A DNA stretch of 64,000 nt from Lachnospiraceae bacterium (GCA_022483465.1 JAKVNF010000002.1:124001-188000), one strand, 5' to 3'. Counted from the first letter of the stretch, positions 46,777 to 56,702 are shown. Notes: generated by a model not told the origin, from the sequence alone. Program-made: numbers and translations.

Positions 46777-48126
46777 ATGAAAAAGGAGCTCGTCACCATG
46801 ACCCTTGCGGCAGCGATGACCGCCGCCGCACTCGCAGGATGCGGAAGTTCCTCATCTTCGTCCTCGTCCGCTGATTCGGCTGCCACCACGGCGGCAACGC
46901 AGGCGGCCACCGCCGCAGCGACCGAGGCTGCCGCTGCCTCCACCGAGGCCCCTGCCGCCACCGGCGATCAGGTCACCCTGAACGTCATCGCGGCCCAGTA
47001 CGGCCAGAACACCGCCAGCTGGTGGGCAGACTTCCAGAAGGAGTTCAACGAGGCAAATCCTGGGATCAATCTGAACGTGGAAGTCGTCTCCTGGAATGAC
47101 ATCTACACCGTCGTCAACACGAGAATCGCAAACGGGCAGGCACCGGACATCCTCAACATCGACGTTTTTGCGGACTTCGTGGCAGATGACCTTCTGGTCC
47201 CCGCCTCCGAGTACACCTCCGATGAGGTCTACAACAAGCTATATCCGTCCTTCCTGGAGCAGTCCGACATCGACGGCACAATCTGGGCAATCCCGGATCT
47301 GGCCTCCGCAAGAGCCCTCTACTACAACAAGGACATCCTGGATGCTGCGGGCGTCGACGTTCCCACCACCTGGGACGAGCTCGAGGATGCCTGCGCGAAG
47401 ATCAAGGCCTATGACAGCTCCATCTACCCTTGGGGCATCGACATGACCACCGATGAGGGACAGGCTGCATTCGCGTACTACACCTGGAACAACGGCGGCG
47501 GCTTCGTCGACGACGACAACAAGTGGGCGCTCAACAGTGACAAGAACGTCGAGGCAGTCCAGTTCGAGATGGATCTGTACAACAAGGGCTACACCAACTC
47601 CGATCCCGCCAACGAGACCCGGTATGATCTCCAGGATATGTTCGGAGCCGGCCAGCTGGCCATGGTCATCGGACCCAACTCGATCCCGACCTACATCTCC
47701 GACGGCGGCTACTCCGTGAACTACGGCGTCGCAGCAATCCCGAACAACAGCACCGGCGAGTCGGTCTCCGCAGGCGTCATGGATCGCTTCATGGTCTTCG
47801 ATTCCGACGACATCGACAGCAAGCTCGACTCGATCAAGACCTTCTTCGACTATTTCTACGATGATGACCGCTACACCGCATGGGTCGAGATGGAGGGCTT
47901 CCTGCCCGCCACCACCACCGGCGGCGAGACCCTGGCAGCCAAGGATCCCGACATGGCGAACTGGATTGACATCCTCTCGAACTGCAAGTTCTACCCGACC
48001 GCAAAGTCCGAGTGGGCAGATGTGAAGCAGGGCGTCATCGACGTCGAGCAGCAGGCCCTTCTGGGAGGCGACGTACAGGAGCTTCTCGACAACCTGCAGT
48101 CTGAAATCACCGCAGTAGAAGAGTAA
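46777..48126 (+). CDS. sugar ABC transporter substrate-binding lipoprotein
   Basis: A 449-residue family 1 solute-binding protein. The signal peptide ends at the lipobox LAGC (residues 20-23), followed by a 40-residue Ser/Ala/Thr linker. The binding domain has SWWADFQKEFNEANPGI, NTRIANGQAPDIL, ARALYYNKDILDAAGVDVPT and TWDELEDACAKI, the pattern of oligosaccharide binders. GGAGG precedes the ATG. The IS110 element ends about 50 bases upstream and may have displaced its promoter. A truncated permease follows. Confidence 0.92.
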   Translation: MKKELVTMTLAAAMTAAALAGCGSSSSSSSSADSAATTAATQAATAAATEAAAASTEAPAATGDQVTLNVIAAQYGQNTASWWADFQKEFNEANPGINLNVEVVSWNDIYTVVNTRIANGQAPDILNIDVFADFVADDLLVPASEYTSDEVYNKLYPSFLEQSDIDGTIWAIPDLASARALYYNKDILDAAGVDVPTTWDELEDACAKIKAYDSSIYPWGIDMTTDEGQAAFAYYTWNNGGGFVDDDNKWALNSDKNVEAVQFEMDLYNKGYTNSDPANETRYDLQDMFGAGQLAMVIGPNSIPTYISDGGYSVNYGVAAIPNNSTGESVSAGVMDRFMVFDSDDIDSKLDSIKTFFDYFYDDDRYTAWVEMEGFLPATTTGGETLAAKDPDMANWIDILSNCKFYPTAKSEWADVKQGVIDVEQQALLGGDVQELLDNLQSEITAVEE

Positions 48127-48158
48127 ACCGATAGTCGCTGCCCCCTGGGGCAGCACAG

Positions 48159-48192
48159 CAGGGCGGCGGGATACGACCGACCGCCCTGTTTT
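48159..48192 (+). terminator. hairpin between binding protein and permease genes
   Basis: CAGGGCGG (48159-48166) pairs with CCGCCCTG (48181-48188), followed by TTTTTG. Such intercistronic hairpins usually lower permease expression relative to the binding protein. Confidence 0.75.
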
Positions 48193-48219
48193 TGTCAGGA
48201 TGGAACAGGAGGAAACACC

Positions 48220-48540
48220 TTGCGCAAGAAAACATGGAAACGCGTTTCACCCTATATCTGGATCCTTCCCAGCTGCGTGCTGATGGCGATTTTCATTGTC
48301 GTCCCCATCTTTTACGTGTTCCGGATGGCCTTCAGCAGGGTGACCAAGGCGGGCCTGATCAAGGAGCTCTCGGGCTTTGGCAACTTTGCCCGGGTGTTCG
48401 CCACCCCGGCCTTTGGCACGGTCCTGTGGAACACCGTGGTCTGGACCGTTGCGGTGGTGGGCATCTCCACCGTGCTCGGCTTCATCCTGGCCCTGATCCT
48501 GAACAACAAGTTCCGGGGACGCAAGATCGTCCGGCGAAAT
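48220..48540 (+). pseudogene. ABC sugar permease (MalF-type), truncated
   Basis: A TTG start at 48220 with AGGAGG 8 bases upstream. The 105 recognisable residues include the first membrane helix (YIWILPSCVLMAIFIVVPIF) and VLWNTVVWTVAVVGISTVLG, LALILNNKFRGRKIVR, the normal N-terminal third of a roughly 290-residue permease. The homology stops at about 48534. The rest, including the EAA loop, and the usual second permease gene are absent. Confidence 0.88.
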
Positions 48541-48757
48541 CGAGACGATTTACGAAAGAGATAAGTTTACGGGTTCCACCACTAAGGTTAGACGCCAGAC
48601 ATTAATGCCTTTACGGACAATCGGCACATATAGCAATACGGGGTGGCCGCTATTCCGACCCCGCCAATCCCCTCCTCGTGCTCTGTAGTGTATCGGCTTC
48701 TAACCAGATAATATCAGATAACATAATGGTTGCGGAAGGCATTATCTGAATATTTTT
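48541..48757. other. 217-bp segment of unknown origin at the permease break
   Basis: This stretch matches neither the permease nor the ISL3 element that follows. It contains an inverted repeat CAGATAAT/ATTATCTG near 48702-48748 and no coding frame. It may be the noncoding end of a further mobile element left after a deletion. Confidence 0.35.
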
Positions 48758-50188
48758 GGCCCTTTCACTTTTTTTGTGGGATGAGCCCTTCCTGACCGTC
48801 TCCGAGGTCCTCTGCCCCCGGTCCTCCACAGGTGCCCTCTGCTCTCCGTGTATCTGTACTCCCGGGCGGACCGTGGGAGCATCGCCGAGGGGCCCACGGT
48901 CTCGGAACAGCGTTCTCCATCAGATCCGCTTGTACGGATTTCTGGATGCATCCATGATCTTTAGGAAAAAGTACTCATCATCTGGAAGGCCATAGGCTTT
49001 CCTGCGGATGACCTTGATGTGTGCGTTGATCCCCTCTATCTTCCCGGAGCTGATCGGACAGAGCCCGTATCCCACAATGCCGTCAAAGTGGTTCTCAATG
49101 AGCCTGGCAAACCAGAGAAAGTGCTCATTTTTCGTGCCCCTGCACCAGTCGATGATATCTGTAAACTTCTCGATCATCGTCGCCTGATTGGCTGAGGCAT
49201 ATGCTTCCTGCATGGCCTGCTTGATCAGATCACAGGTGAACAGCAGCTTGTTCGAGTTGATGATGTCGTCGTATCGCCGCTCGAAATCGTCATGGGTATG
49301 CCTGTAATCGGTCGTACCGAAGATCGCAGATCCCTTGCGGCACACCTTGCCCTCACGGGCTTCCTGATCGTGTTTCTGCAGGGACTCCCTGCTGGCACAG
49401 AGTATCTTCCTTGACCCCTTCAGGATAGCAGCTTCCTCGACCAGGCCTTCCTTCTTCAGGCGGATCTGTTCCTCCTTCCGAACCTCGGCAATGACCTTCT
49501 CGTTGAAGTTCTTGACGATGTGGAAATGATCATAAACGATCTGGATCCAACCGCATTTTGCCTTGAAAGCCTCCTGGAAGTCGCTGTTCATATCCATGGC
49601 AACGGCCTCTACATGATGCATCCAGTCGTCACCCACCAGCTCCATGAATTCTTCTACAACGGCCTTTGTTTTGCCTGCTCGGATGAACAGCACCGCACCG
49701 GTTATCAGGTCTATGATGTGCGTCGCATATTTGTGTCCGTTATGCAGCTTGAACTCGTCAATGGCAAGATACCTTGCATAGGCGGCAGGCTTTTTGAGCT
49801 TGCCATTCTCATCCGCGTAAAGACTCTTCAGACGCTTAAGATCGATCTTCTTGATCGTATTGATGTTGACGCCAGTAATGATTGCCGTGTCCGTAAGGGT
49901 AAATTCATCCATAGAAAGATAGCGAATGATCAGCTGCTCAAGCTCCTTTGTAATCATCGAATCATCTGCCTTGAACGCGACATCCGGTGTGATGGTCTTG
50001 CCACAGAGATTGCATCTCCACTGGTACTTGTCGCACTCAATGATGGTTTGGCATGCCTGAAAGGGAATGTGTTTGATCTTCGTGTGGTAGGTCTGATTCT
50101 TGTACATTCTGCGCCCGCAGCAAGAGCATACAGGATGGTCCAGCTGGTCCAATTTACCGCGCAGAATATAAGCCCTTTTAAAGGTATT

Positions 50189-51402
50189 GGCGTTAGTAAG
50201 AAAACGGGTTGATAAGCAATAAGTGCATCTTGTAGTCATCAAATTGCAAGCAGATTGAGCTCCTTAACATCTCCATAATGGTGTACCTTCTTGGGATTCC
50301 TGGATGCAAAGAGAGCGTCCGCAAGTTCCCCAATCGTGGTCCTCTGCCTGTACGCTGCCCGGAATACGAGGTTGTAACGGTTCAAATACTTGGTAGCCAC
50401 GCCGCGATATTCGATATAGCGGTGCTTGATAAAGGAGTGAAGGTTGTTCACAGTGTTCAGATTGAAGAAACTTGCCGACTCCTTCTTCACATTCATGACC
50501 GTGATTCCCAGGATCTTGCCCAGTCTTGGATACACATTCATGCCGTCCGTCAGGAAAAGTGTTCCCTTCTGGACATGACCAGTATAGATATCAACAACAT
50601 CCGCACTGGAAGGCCTTGCCCGGTTCTCGGATTTCACGATCAGATCGCCAGTCTTGCGCTGTACTGCGGTGCAGATACAGATCTGCTCGTCTGAAAGGCC
50701 GCGTTTGGATGCGGGAGTGCCACGCTTGCGGGGCTTTCGACTGGCATCAGGGCCAAATTTCGTACCTTTTTTGGACTCCGGAACGTAGGTTTCATCCGCT
50801 TCCACGACATCTTCCACCGTGGCTGGCTGCTCCACCTGCATGTCCTCGAGAGCAAGCATGATCTTATGCCGCATGAAGAACAGACTGCTATGGCTGATCT
50901 TGCATCCATGGCTGGCAAGTGACTTGACCGTCTTATCCAGAGAGGTCCCCCTGAGCGTCTCTTCCAGAACCTTGGTCCAGATCTCAGTACCAAAGTGTGA
51001 GCCTGAGAGCAAAGTGTTGCTCGTTGTAACAAATGACGTTCCACATTGCCTGCAGATGTATGCCTGTTTTCCATGTTTGTGTCCATTCCTAACAACATGA
51101 GCATTGGAATGGCAGATCGGACAATCCAAACGGGGAGCAATCATCTTCTTCGGAGAAGAGGTTGCACTCTCATGGGAGAAGCCCTCCATGAGCTTGTTAA
51201 CAAGAAGAATCAGGTCGTCCCTGGAAAGATCTCTGGCTTCGGTCAGTATGCGCTCAATGCAGCTCATAGTCTTGCCCTCCTGGCAAGACTATTGTAGTTC
51301 AAGTTAGAGAAGGCCGTTGTACAGCAGAATGTACAAAACGGCATATTTTATACTTCTGCTAAAATGCTTTGGAGCTTATCAACCCGTTTTCTTACTAACG
51401 CC
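50189..51402 (-). mobile_element. IS1595-family element (1214 bp)
   Basis: Terminal repeats GGCGTTAGTAAGAAAACGGG (left) and its inverted copy (right) continue identically for at least 29 bases. An 8-bp duplication AAGGTATT flanks it (50181-50188, 51403-51410). The repeats match those of the three 308-bp MITEs at 26 of 29 positions, so this is their likely autonomous parent. Confidence 0.95.
50239..51267 (-). CDS. IS1595-family transposase
   Basis: A 342-residue transposase. The N-terminal zinc ribbon is CPICHSNAHVV with YICRQCGTSF, and the ISXO2-like DDE domain has VVEADETYVPESKKGTKF (first Asp), LFLTDGMNVYPRLG (second) and the C-terminal RYIEYRGVATKYLNRYNLVF region of the family. It appears intact and could mobilise itself and the MITEs in trans. 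Confidence 0.93.
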   Translation of the reverse strand: MSCIERILTEARDLSRDDLILLVNKLMEGFSHESATSSPKKMIAPRLDCPICHSNAHVVRNGHKHGKQAYICRQCGTSFVTTSNTLLSGSHFGTEIWTKVLEETLRGTSLDKTVKSLASHGCKISHSSLFFMRHKIMLALEDMQVEQPATVEDVVEADETYVPESKKGTKFGPDASRKPRKRGTPASKRGLSDEQICICTAVQRKTGDLIVKSENRARPSSADVVDIYTGHVQKGTLFLTDGMNVYPRLGKILGITVMNVKKESASFFNLNTVNNLHSFIKHRYIEYRGVATKYLNRYNLVFRAAYRQRTTIGELADALFASRNPKKVHHYGDVKELNLLAI

Positions 51403-51783
51403 AAGGTATTCTCACTCAGTTTGCTCTTCCGCATGGAGTGGAAGGGCCTGACGTCTCGAATAGGAACCTCTTCAACGCTCTCCTGATGGAACCCCGTCAG
51501 GTGGCTTGGGAACATCAGATAGTCATTTTGAGTCCGGGCAGCAAAAGACATTTGCCCATTCGCCTCGGTGTATGTATAATTCTGATTCATAAGAGGTTTC
51601 CTTTTTATCCCGTATTGCATATCTTGGTCGACGTGCAATCGAGATGATATCAGGAAATCTCTTTTTGTAAATAGAAGATATTCTCTATAGGTTGCCTTCT
51701 TTTAGTGCATCACACAAGAAAAATGAAAGACCCATATTTTTCATGCAACATCGGTGTCTTTCACAGAAAGGCGGTTTATAGCA

Positions 51784-52863
51784 ATGAAGCCATTGACAAG
51801 AAATGCACTGGAGCGCGCCGGGGCGGCGTTTGCCTTTGAGGGCACGATCCAGGACACGAAGAGCAACGAATCCGGCCACATCAATGACACCGTGGAGGTA
51901 AAGACCGTCGATGCCGCAGGCAGCGCGCACCACTACATCCTGCAGCGGATCAACACGGATGTCTTTGTGAACCCGAAGGAGCTCATGGAGAACATCTGCC
52001 GGATCACGAGCTTTATGAAGGAGAAGATCGAGGCGGAGGGGGGTGATCCCCTGCGGGAGACCCTGACGGTGGTCCCCACCAAAGACGGCGCCTCCTGCTA
52101 TCTCGATGAAGACGGCAATGCCTTCCGGGCCTACCTCTTTATCGAGAACGCGGTCTGCTACGACACGCCGACGCACACCGCGCTCTTTCGGGCGAGCGGC
52201 CTCGCCTTCGGTCACTTCCTGGACCTCCTCTCGGACTATCCCGCAAAGGAGCTCCATGAGACCATCCCGAACTTCCACAACACCGCCAAGCGCTACGCGG
52301 ACTTTCTGGAGGCGCAGGAGAGGGATGCGGCGGGCAGAAAGAAGGAGGTGGAAGAGGAGATCGCCTTCTTGAAGCGGCGCGCCTTCTACGCCCACGCCTT
52401 CGACGAGGCCCTGGCCGAGGGAAACCTTCCCCTTCGGGTCACCCACAACGACGCCAAGCTCTCCAACGTCATGTTTGATAAGACGACCGGAAAGGCCCTC
52501 TGCGTCATCGACCTCGACACCATCATGCCGGGACTTTCGGTTTTGGACTTTGGCGATGCGATCCGCTTCGGCGCCTCCACGGCGGCGGAGGATGAGCCCG
52601 ATCTGACCAAAGTTCGGCTGGACCTCGACCGGTACCACGCCTTTTTGGAGGGGTACCTTGCGGGCTGCGCTGGCAAGCTGACCAAACCGGAGGAGGACTT
52701 TCTTCCCCTCGGTGCCAAGGTCATCACCTTTGAGCAGGCCCTTCGGTTTCTCGGTGACTACTTAAACGGCGATGTCTACTACCACACGGAGCGCCCCGGC
52801 CAGAACCTGGACCGCACAAGGACCCAGATCCGGCTCCTGGAGCAGATGGAAAAGCTCCTCTGA
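51784..52863 (+). CDS. N-acetylhexosamine 1-kinase-like phosphotransferase
   Basis: A 359-residue kinase of the aminoglycoside-phosphotransferase fold, the same length as bifidobacterial NahK. Key segments match that enzyme: RVTHNDAKLSNVMFD (catalytic HND), CVIDLDTIMPG (metal-binding D) and LDFGDAIRFG. NahK makes GlcNAc- or GalNAc-1-phosphate. A sugar-binding protein gene lies upstream beyond the insertions, which supports a glycan role. ATG 51784 is preferred; an in-frame start at 51754 lies next to the ISL3 end. Confidence 0.8.
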   Translation: MKPLTRNALERAGAAFAFEGTIQDTKSNESGHINDTVEVKTVDAAGSAHHYILQRINTDVFVNPKELMENICRITSFMKEKIEAEGGDPLRETLTVVPTKDGASCYLDEDGNAFRAYLFIENAVCYDTPTHTALFRASGLAFGHFLDLLSDYPAKELHETIPNFHNTAKRYADFLEAQERDAAGRKKEVEEEIAFLKRRAFYAHAFDEALAEGNLPLRVTHNDAKLSNVMFDKTTGKALCVIDLDTIMPGLSVLDFGDAIRFGASTAAEDEPDLTKVRLDLDRYHAFLEGYLAGCAGKLTKPEEDFLPLGAKVITFEQALRFLGDYLNGDVYYHTERPGQNLDRTRTQIRLLEQMEKLL

Positions 52864-52884
52864 ATCGAATAGCAAACAGAAAGA

Positions 52885-52926
52885 ACGAGCCATCCGCAGA
52901 TTGCATTCCGCGGATGGCTCGTTTGC
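52885..52926. terminator. terminator between kinase and MATE genes
   Basis: ACGAGCCATCCGC (52885-52897) pairs perfectly with GCGGATGGCTCGT (52910-52922), followed by TTGCGTTT. It serves two convergent genes. Confidence 0.85.
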
Positions 52927-52941
52927 GTTTCGTATCGTCTT

Positions 52942-54342
52942 TTATTCCGCCCTGGCCGGCGACGTCCTGGTGAGATTCTTCAGCCACTTGTACTTGCGGA
53001 AGTGGTACATCACCCAGGGGATTTTGCCCACCTCATCGAGACAGGTGCAGGCGTACACGGCCAGCACTGGCCAGTGAAAGACGAACGCGCCCAAAAGGGC
53101 AGTTGGAATCGCGATGCACCACATGCAGACCGCGAGGGAGTAGATGTCAAACTTGGTGTCCCCGCCGCCGTCAAAGATGCCGTTGATGATGACCGTGTTG
53201 ACACAGCGCCCGATCATGTAGAAGCCCGTGACAATGAGCATCCCGACGAGCAGCTGCTGGGCCGCTGGTGTGAGCTTGTAGAAGCGCAGCACCAAAGGAA
53301 TCACGGCGATCACCACAAAACAGGTCACGATCCCGATAAGAAAGGCGATCTTCATCAGCCGCTGCCCGTAGTCCTTTGCCGTGTCGAGCTTTCCCTGTCC
53401 CAGCTCATTCCCCAGAAGGACCGAGCCCGCACCGGCAACGCCGTTGCACATGCAGCAGGTGAGATCCCGGACGACCGCCGCCACGGAGTTTGCCGCCGCG
53501 GCATCCTGCCCAAGATGCCCCATGATCGCCGTGTAGGAGGTAAAACCGATGCCCCAGAGAAGCGAGGCGCCGAGGATCGGCAGGGAGATCCGGACAAAGT
53601 CTTTGGAGAGCAGGGGATTTCTGTGGAAAAACCTCGCAAGGTTCGGATGCAGGTACCCCTTTCTCATCGAGGCGAGAACTGACCAGGTAAGCTCCAGGAC
53701 GCGGGAGAGGAGCGTTGCCAGGGCAGCGCCCCTTGCGCCCATCGACGGTGCGCCGAGAAGGCCGAAGATGAAGACCGTGTTGAGGCCGATGTTGGCAACG
53801 ACCGCCACACTCGAGACCAGGGCGCTGGCGCCGGCGTGCTCTGAGATCTTCATCATCACCAGGTACACCTGGGAGATGCCGGTCAGAAGGTAGGACCAGC
53901 CCGCAATCTGCAGGTAGGCGCAGCCGATCTCGGCCAGCGTCGGGTCATTGGTGAAGAACTGCATCAGCACCTGGGGCGCCAGGATGCAGGCAAGGCCGAA
54001 GACCAGGTCCACCACAAGGCACAGGCGCAGCATCATGTTGAAGATGTCGTCCAGAGAGTCCCGGTCGCGGATTCCCCAGTACTGGGCGCCCAGAATCAGG
54101 CCCGTCGAGGTGACGGCGGACAGAAACATGTTCATGACGAACTGGATCTGGGTGGCCAGGGACACCGCCGACATGGAGTTCTGGTCGAGCCGCCCCAGCA
54201 TGATCGCATCCGCCGCGGCCACTGCGGCCAGCATCAGGCTCTGCAGCGCCATGGGGAGCGTCAGGGTGATCAGCTTGTGGTTGAAGATCTTATCGGAAAA
54301 CAGTCCACCCTGTCTTCCTGTTTTGGCTGCAGATTGACGCAT
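52942..54342 (-). CDS. MATE family efflux transporter
   Basis: A 466-residue protein with twelve predicted helices, exporting cationic compounds in exchange for Na+ or H+. The two MatE halves start at about residues 20 (HKLITLTLPMALQSLML) and 245 (ISLPILGASLLWGIG). GAPSMGARGAALATLLSRV and GLLGNELGQGKLD-like VLLGNELGQG are typical. ATG 54342 has GGGAGGG upstream; the in-frame start at 54402 has none. No regulator is adjacent except the AraC gene upstream on the same strand. Confidence 0.93.
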   Translation of the reverse strand: MRQSAAKTGRQGGLFSDKIFNHKLITLTLPMALQSLMLAAVAAADAIMLGRLDQNSMSAVSLATQIQFVMNMFLSAVTSTGLILGAQYWGIRDRDSLDDIFNMMLRLCLVVDLVFGLACILAPQVLMQFFTNDPTLAEIGCAYLQIAGWSYLLTGISQVYLVMMKISEHAGASALVSSVAVVANIGLNTVFIFGLLGAPSMGARGAALATLLSRVLELTWSVLASMRKGYLHPNLARFFHRNPLLSKDFVRISLPILGASLLWGIGFTSYTAIMGHLGQDAAAANSVAAVVRDLTCCMCNGVAGAGSVLLGNELGQGKLDTAKDYGQRLMKIAFLIGIVTCFVVIAVIPLVLRFYKLTPAAQQLLVGMLIVTGFYMIGRCVNTVIINGIFDGGGDTKFDIYSLAVCMWCIAIPTALLGAFVFHWPVLAVYACTCLDEVGKIPWVMYHFRKYKWLKNLTRTSPARAE

Positions 54343-54437
54343 CAAACATTCCCTCCCTATCATACTCGTGGAAGTATATCCGCTTTGACCGGTTCCCGGC
54401 AAGCGTCAATCCTGCCCTTTTTGCGGCGGATTTTGGC

Positions 54438-55367
54438 CTACAGCTCCCGGATGCCCTCCTGATCCTGGATGCTGCGGCTGTAGAGGGACTGGTCCACCCC
54501 GGTTCGGATGAGGCTTCCCTCCGGCCAGCTGCTCCCGCGGCGCAGCTCCCCCGGCGTGCAGCCGTAGGACTCCCGGAAGAGCTTCCGAAACAGCTTGTAG
54601 TTGGTAAAGCCGTTGCGCTCCAGGATCCTTGCCAGGGAGAGGTCCGTGTGCAGAAGATCGTCGTAGATGTGGGTGAGCCGGATCCCCGCCAGGTAGTCCA
54701 GGTAGGTCATCCCCATGAGGCGCTTGAACTTGCGGCAGAAGTACTCCTCCTGCAGGTGCAGAACCCCCGCCGCCTCGGCGAGGGAGATGTGGCTCTGATA
54801 GTGCTCCTTCGTGTAGTCGAGGACGGGATAGAGGGAGGCGATCTCCCCGGACTCCTTCTCCCGCTTGCCGGGGAAGGGAACCCGGAAGTTGTGGTAGAGC
54901 TCGTAGAGGACCTCGAAGAGAAGCGAGGTAAAGCGCAGGTTCCCGCCCTCCGGGGAGAGCTCCTTCACAAGCGCCATGTTCTCGAGGACCGCGGAGAGCT
55001 GCAAGAGCTTTGTACGGTGCCTTGGATCCGTGCTGTGGGTATCCATGTCAAACCAGCACGCCGAGAAGTCCGGGATGTAGCGCTCCATGAACTGCTTGGG
55101 AAACTCCATCAAAATCGAGTCATTCCCGGGGCTTCCGTTGGTGGCGTGCACCTCCCCGGAGTTGACGATCAGAAAATCCCCTGCGGTGAGCCGGGTCCAC
55201 CTGCCGCCAAGCTGAAAGAGGAGTGCCCCTTTGGTGAGATAGACCAGCTCCACAGCGTCGTGCCAGTGGGCTCCCACGACATCGTGGGAGTTTGTAAAGA
55301 TCAGAAACGACACATCCCTGCCCCCCGCGGGCTGGATGAGTTCATGCCGATAGTCTTTTTTGCTCAA
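54438..55367 (-). CDS. AraC family regulator with cupin sensor domain
   Basis: A 309-residue regulator. Residues 20-110 form a cupin-like sugar-sensing domain (AHWHDAVELVYLTKGALLFQ, LTAGDFLIVNSGEVHA). The two helix-turn-helix motifs are at about 195-290: ISLAEAAGVLHLQEEYFCRK and LSLARILERNGFTNYKLFRK. GGGGAGG precedes the ATG. It is divergent from the GH5 operon and probably activates it. Confidence 0.92.
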   Translation of the reverse strand: MSKKDYRHELIQPAGGRDVSFLIFTNSHDVVGAHWHDAVELVYLTKGALLFQLGGRWTRLTAGDFLIVNSGEVHATNGSPGNDSILMEFPKQFMERYIPDFSACWFDMDTHSTDPRHRTKLLQLSAVLENMALVKELSPEGGNLRFTSLLFEVLYELYHNFRVPFPGKREKESGEIASLYPVLDYTKEHYQSHISLAEAAGVLHLQEEYFCRKFKRLMGMTYLDYLAGIRLTHIYDDLLHTDLSLARILERNGFTNYKLFRKLFRESYGCTPGELRRGSSWPEGSLIRTGVDQSLYSRSIQDQEGIREL

Positions 55368-55420
55368 TGCCGTGACCTCCCTTCCCCTTCCATCATACCA
55401 GACGGGGAAGAACCAGAAAA

Positions 55421-55447
55421 GTCAAAATTGACCTATGTTTTGCATAG
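55421..55447. promoter_or_regulatory. inverted repeats in the araC-GH5 divergent region
   Basis: GTCAAAATTGAC (55421-55432) and CTATG.TTTTG.CATAG (55433-55447) are adjacent inverted repeats 54-80 bases upstream of the AraC start. They are candidate operator or promoter sites for both directions. Confidence 0.4.
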
Positions 55448-55526
55448 AATCCGGTCTGTCACAGATAGGGACAACTCAGTAACATATTGTCCGAATCAAA
55501 GACCAAAGCCACAAAAGGAGAGCAGA

Positions 55527-56702
55527 ATGGAACGGGTAAACGGCGTCAATTTCGGCAACTGGCTGGTGCTGGAGAAGTGGATGAATCCGGCACTCTTTGC
55601 GGGGACCAAGGCGGAGGATGAGTACTGGCTCGCCCAGGATCTGCCGCAGGAAGTCTACGAGGCAAGAATCAAAATCCACCGCAGCGAGTACATCACGGAG
55701 CGGGACTTCGTGACCATCGCCTCCTGGGGCCTCAACACGATCCGGATCCCGATTCCCTACTTTGTCTTCGGCGACCGGCCGCCGTTCCTTGGCTGCATCG
55801 AGGAACTCGACAAGGCCTTTGCCTGGGCGGAGCGCTACGGCCTGAAGATCCTTCTTGACCTCCACACGGCCCCCGGCTCCCAGAACGGCTTTGACAACGG
55901 CGGCCTCTCCGGGGTTGTGACCTTCGGCCAGGACGAGAAGGAGGTCGAGTTTGTCCTCTCGGTGTTGGAGCGGCTTGCCGAGCGCTACGGAAAGCGCCCT
56001 GGCCTTTGGGGGATTGAGCCCCTCAACGAGCCCCTGACCGAGGGCATCTACGACGCCTCCCAGGTGGAAAAGCGGTACCCCGCAAGGGATCCGAAGATGG
56101 CCTCCCACAACAAGCCCATCAGCTTCTCCTTCCTTGAGGACTTCTACACGAGGGCCTATGAGCGAATCCGCCCGCATCTTGCCGCTGACAAGGTCGTTCT
56201 CCTTCACGACGGCTTCTCCCTCCTTCGCTGGCAGAGCTTCTTCAAAAAGAGCGGCTTCGCAAACGTGGCCCTCGACACCCACCAGTACCTGATGATGGCG
56301 GAGATGGCGGGCTGCCCCCAGACGGTGGAGGGGTACAAGGACTACATCAAGGAGCACTACGAGAAGGACATCGCAGCTGTCCAGGCCTATGTGCCCGTCA
56401 TCTGCGGCGAGTGGTGCCTGTTCAATTCCCTCGCCGTCGGCATCGACACCCACGGCGGGCAGACCGTGCTAAACGGCGTTGCGGGTGCCGCGAAGGAGTC
56501 CTTCACAAAAGAGGAGAAGCGGGCAATCTACCGGGAACTCGCGGATGCCTCCCTGAAGGCCTGGAACCGGGGGAGCGGCCAGTTCTACTGGAGCTACAAG
56601 CTCCTGACCGACACCGTGAACGAGGCGGGCTGGATCGGCTGGGATGCCTGGGACCTGGGAAGATGCGTTGACTTTGGCTGGTACCCGGTGGCACGGGCCT
56701 GA
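55527..56702 (+). CDS. GH5-family beta-glucosidase/glucanase
   Basis: A 391-residue TIM-barrel hydrolase without a signal peptide, so cytoplasmic. NGVNFGNWLVLEKWMNP and WGLNTIRIPIPYFVFGD are typical of exo-beta-1,3-glucanase-like GH5 members. LNEPL carries the acid/base Glu and CGEWCLF the nucleophile Glu. AAAGGAG precedes ATG 55527; the frame is open far upstream over the araC gene, which is coincidental. It leads an operon with a symporter and a GH30 enzyme. Confidence 0.88.
   Translation: MERVNGVNFGNWLVLEKWMNPALFAGTKAEDEYWLAQDLPQEVYEARIKIHRSEYITERDFVTIASWGLNTIRIPIPYFVFGDRPPFLGCIEELDKAFAWAERYGLKILLDLHTAPGSQNGFDNGGLSGVVTFGQDEKEVEFVLSVLERLAERYGKRPGLWGIEPLNEPLTEGIYDASQVEKRYPARDPKMASHNKPISFSFLEDFYTRAYERIRPHLAADKVVLLHDGFSLLRWQSFFKKSGFANVALDTHQYLMMAEMAGCPQTVEGYKDYIKEHYEKDIAAVQAYVPVICGEWCLFNSLAVGIDTHGGQTVLNGVAGAAKESFTKEEKRAIYRELADASLKAWNRGSGQFYWSYKLLTDTVNEAGWIGWDAWDLGRCVDFGWYPVARA

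Larger units (their letters stand above)
48920..51590 (-). pseudogene. ISL3 transposase, split by IS1595
   Basis: The N-terminal piece (51590-51411) starts MNQNYTYTEANGQMSFAART and ends SKLSEN. The main piece (50188-48920) resumes TFKRAYILRGKLDQL, then the zinc finger CSCCGRRMYKN with CNLCGKT, a helix-turn-helix, and a DDE domain with AIDEFKLHNGHKY, AMDMNSDFQEAF and SSGKIEGINAHIKV. Removing 50181-51402 joins them in frame into 482 residues. The inner element prevents expression, although the copy was clearly whole. Confidence 0.92.
48758..51733 (-). mobile_element. ISL3-family element interrupted by IS1595
   Basis: The left end GGCCCTTTCACTTTTTTTGT and inverted right end GGGTCTTTCATTTTTCTTGT are imperfect terminal repeats. 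An 8-bp duplication ATATTTTT flanks the element (48750-48757, 51734-51741). Without the inner IS1595 it is 1754 bp, normal for ISL3. The transposase is on the minus strand. The 259-bp element at 22982 is its deletion derivative. Confidence 0.92.

Noticed and set aside
54648-55526. 293-codon N-terminal extension of the GH5 gene
   Set aside because: It is antisense to the AraC gene; ATG 55527 has AAAGGAG and begins at the normal GH5 start.
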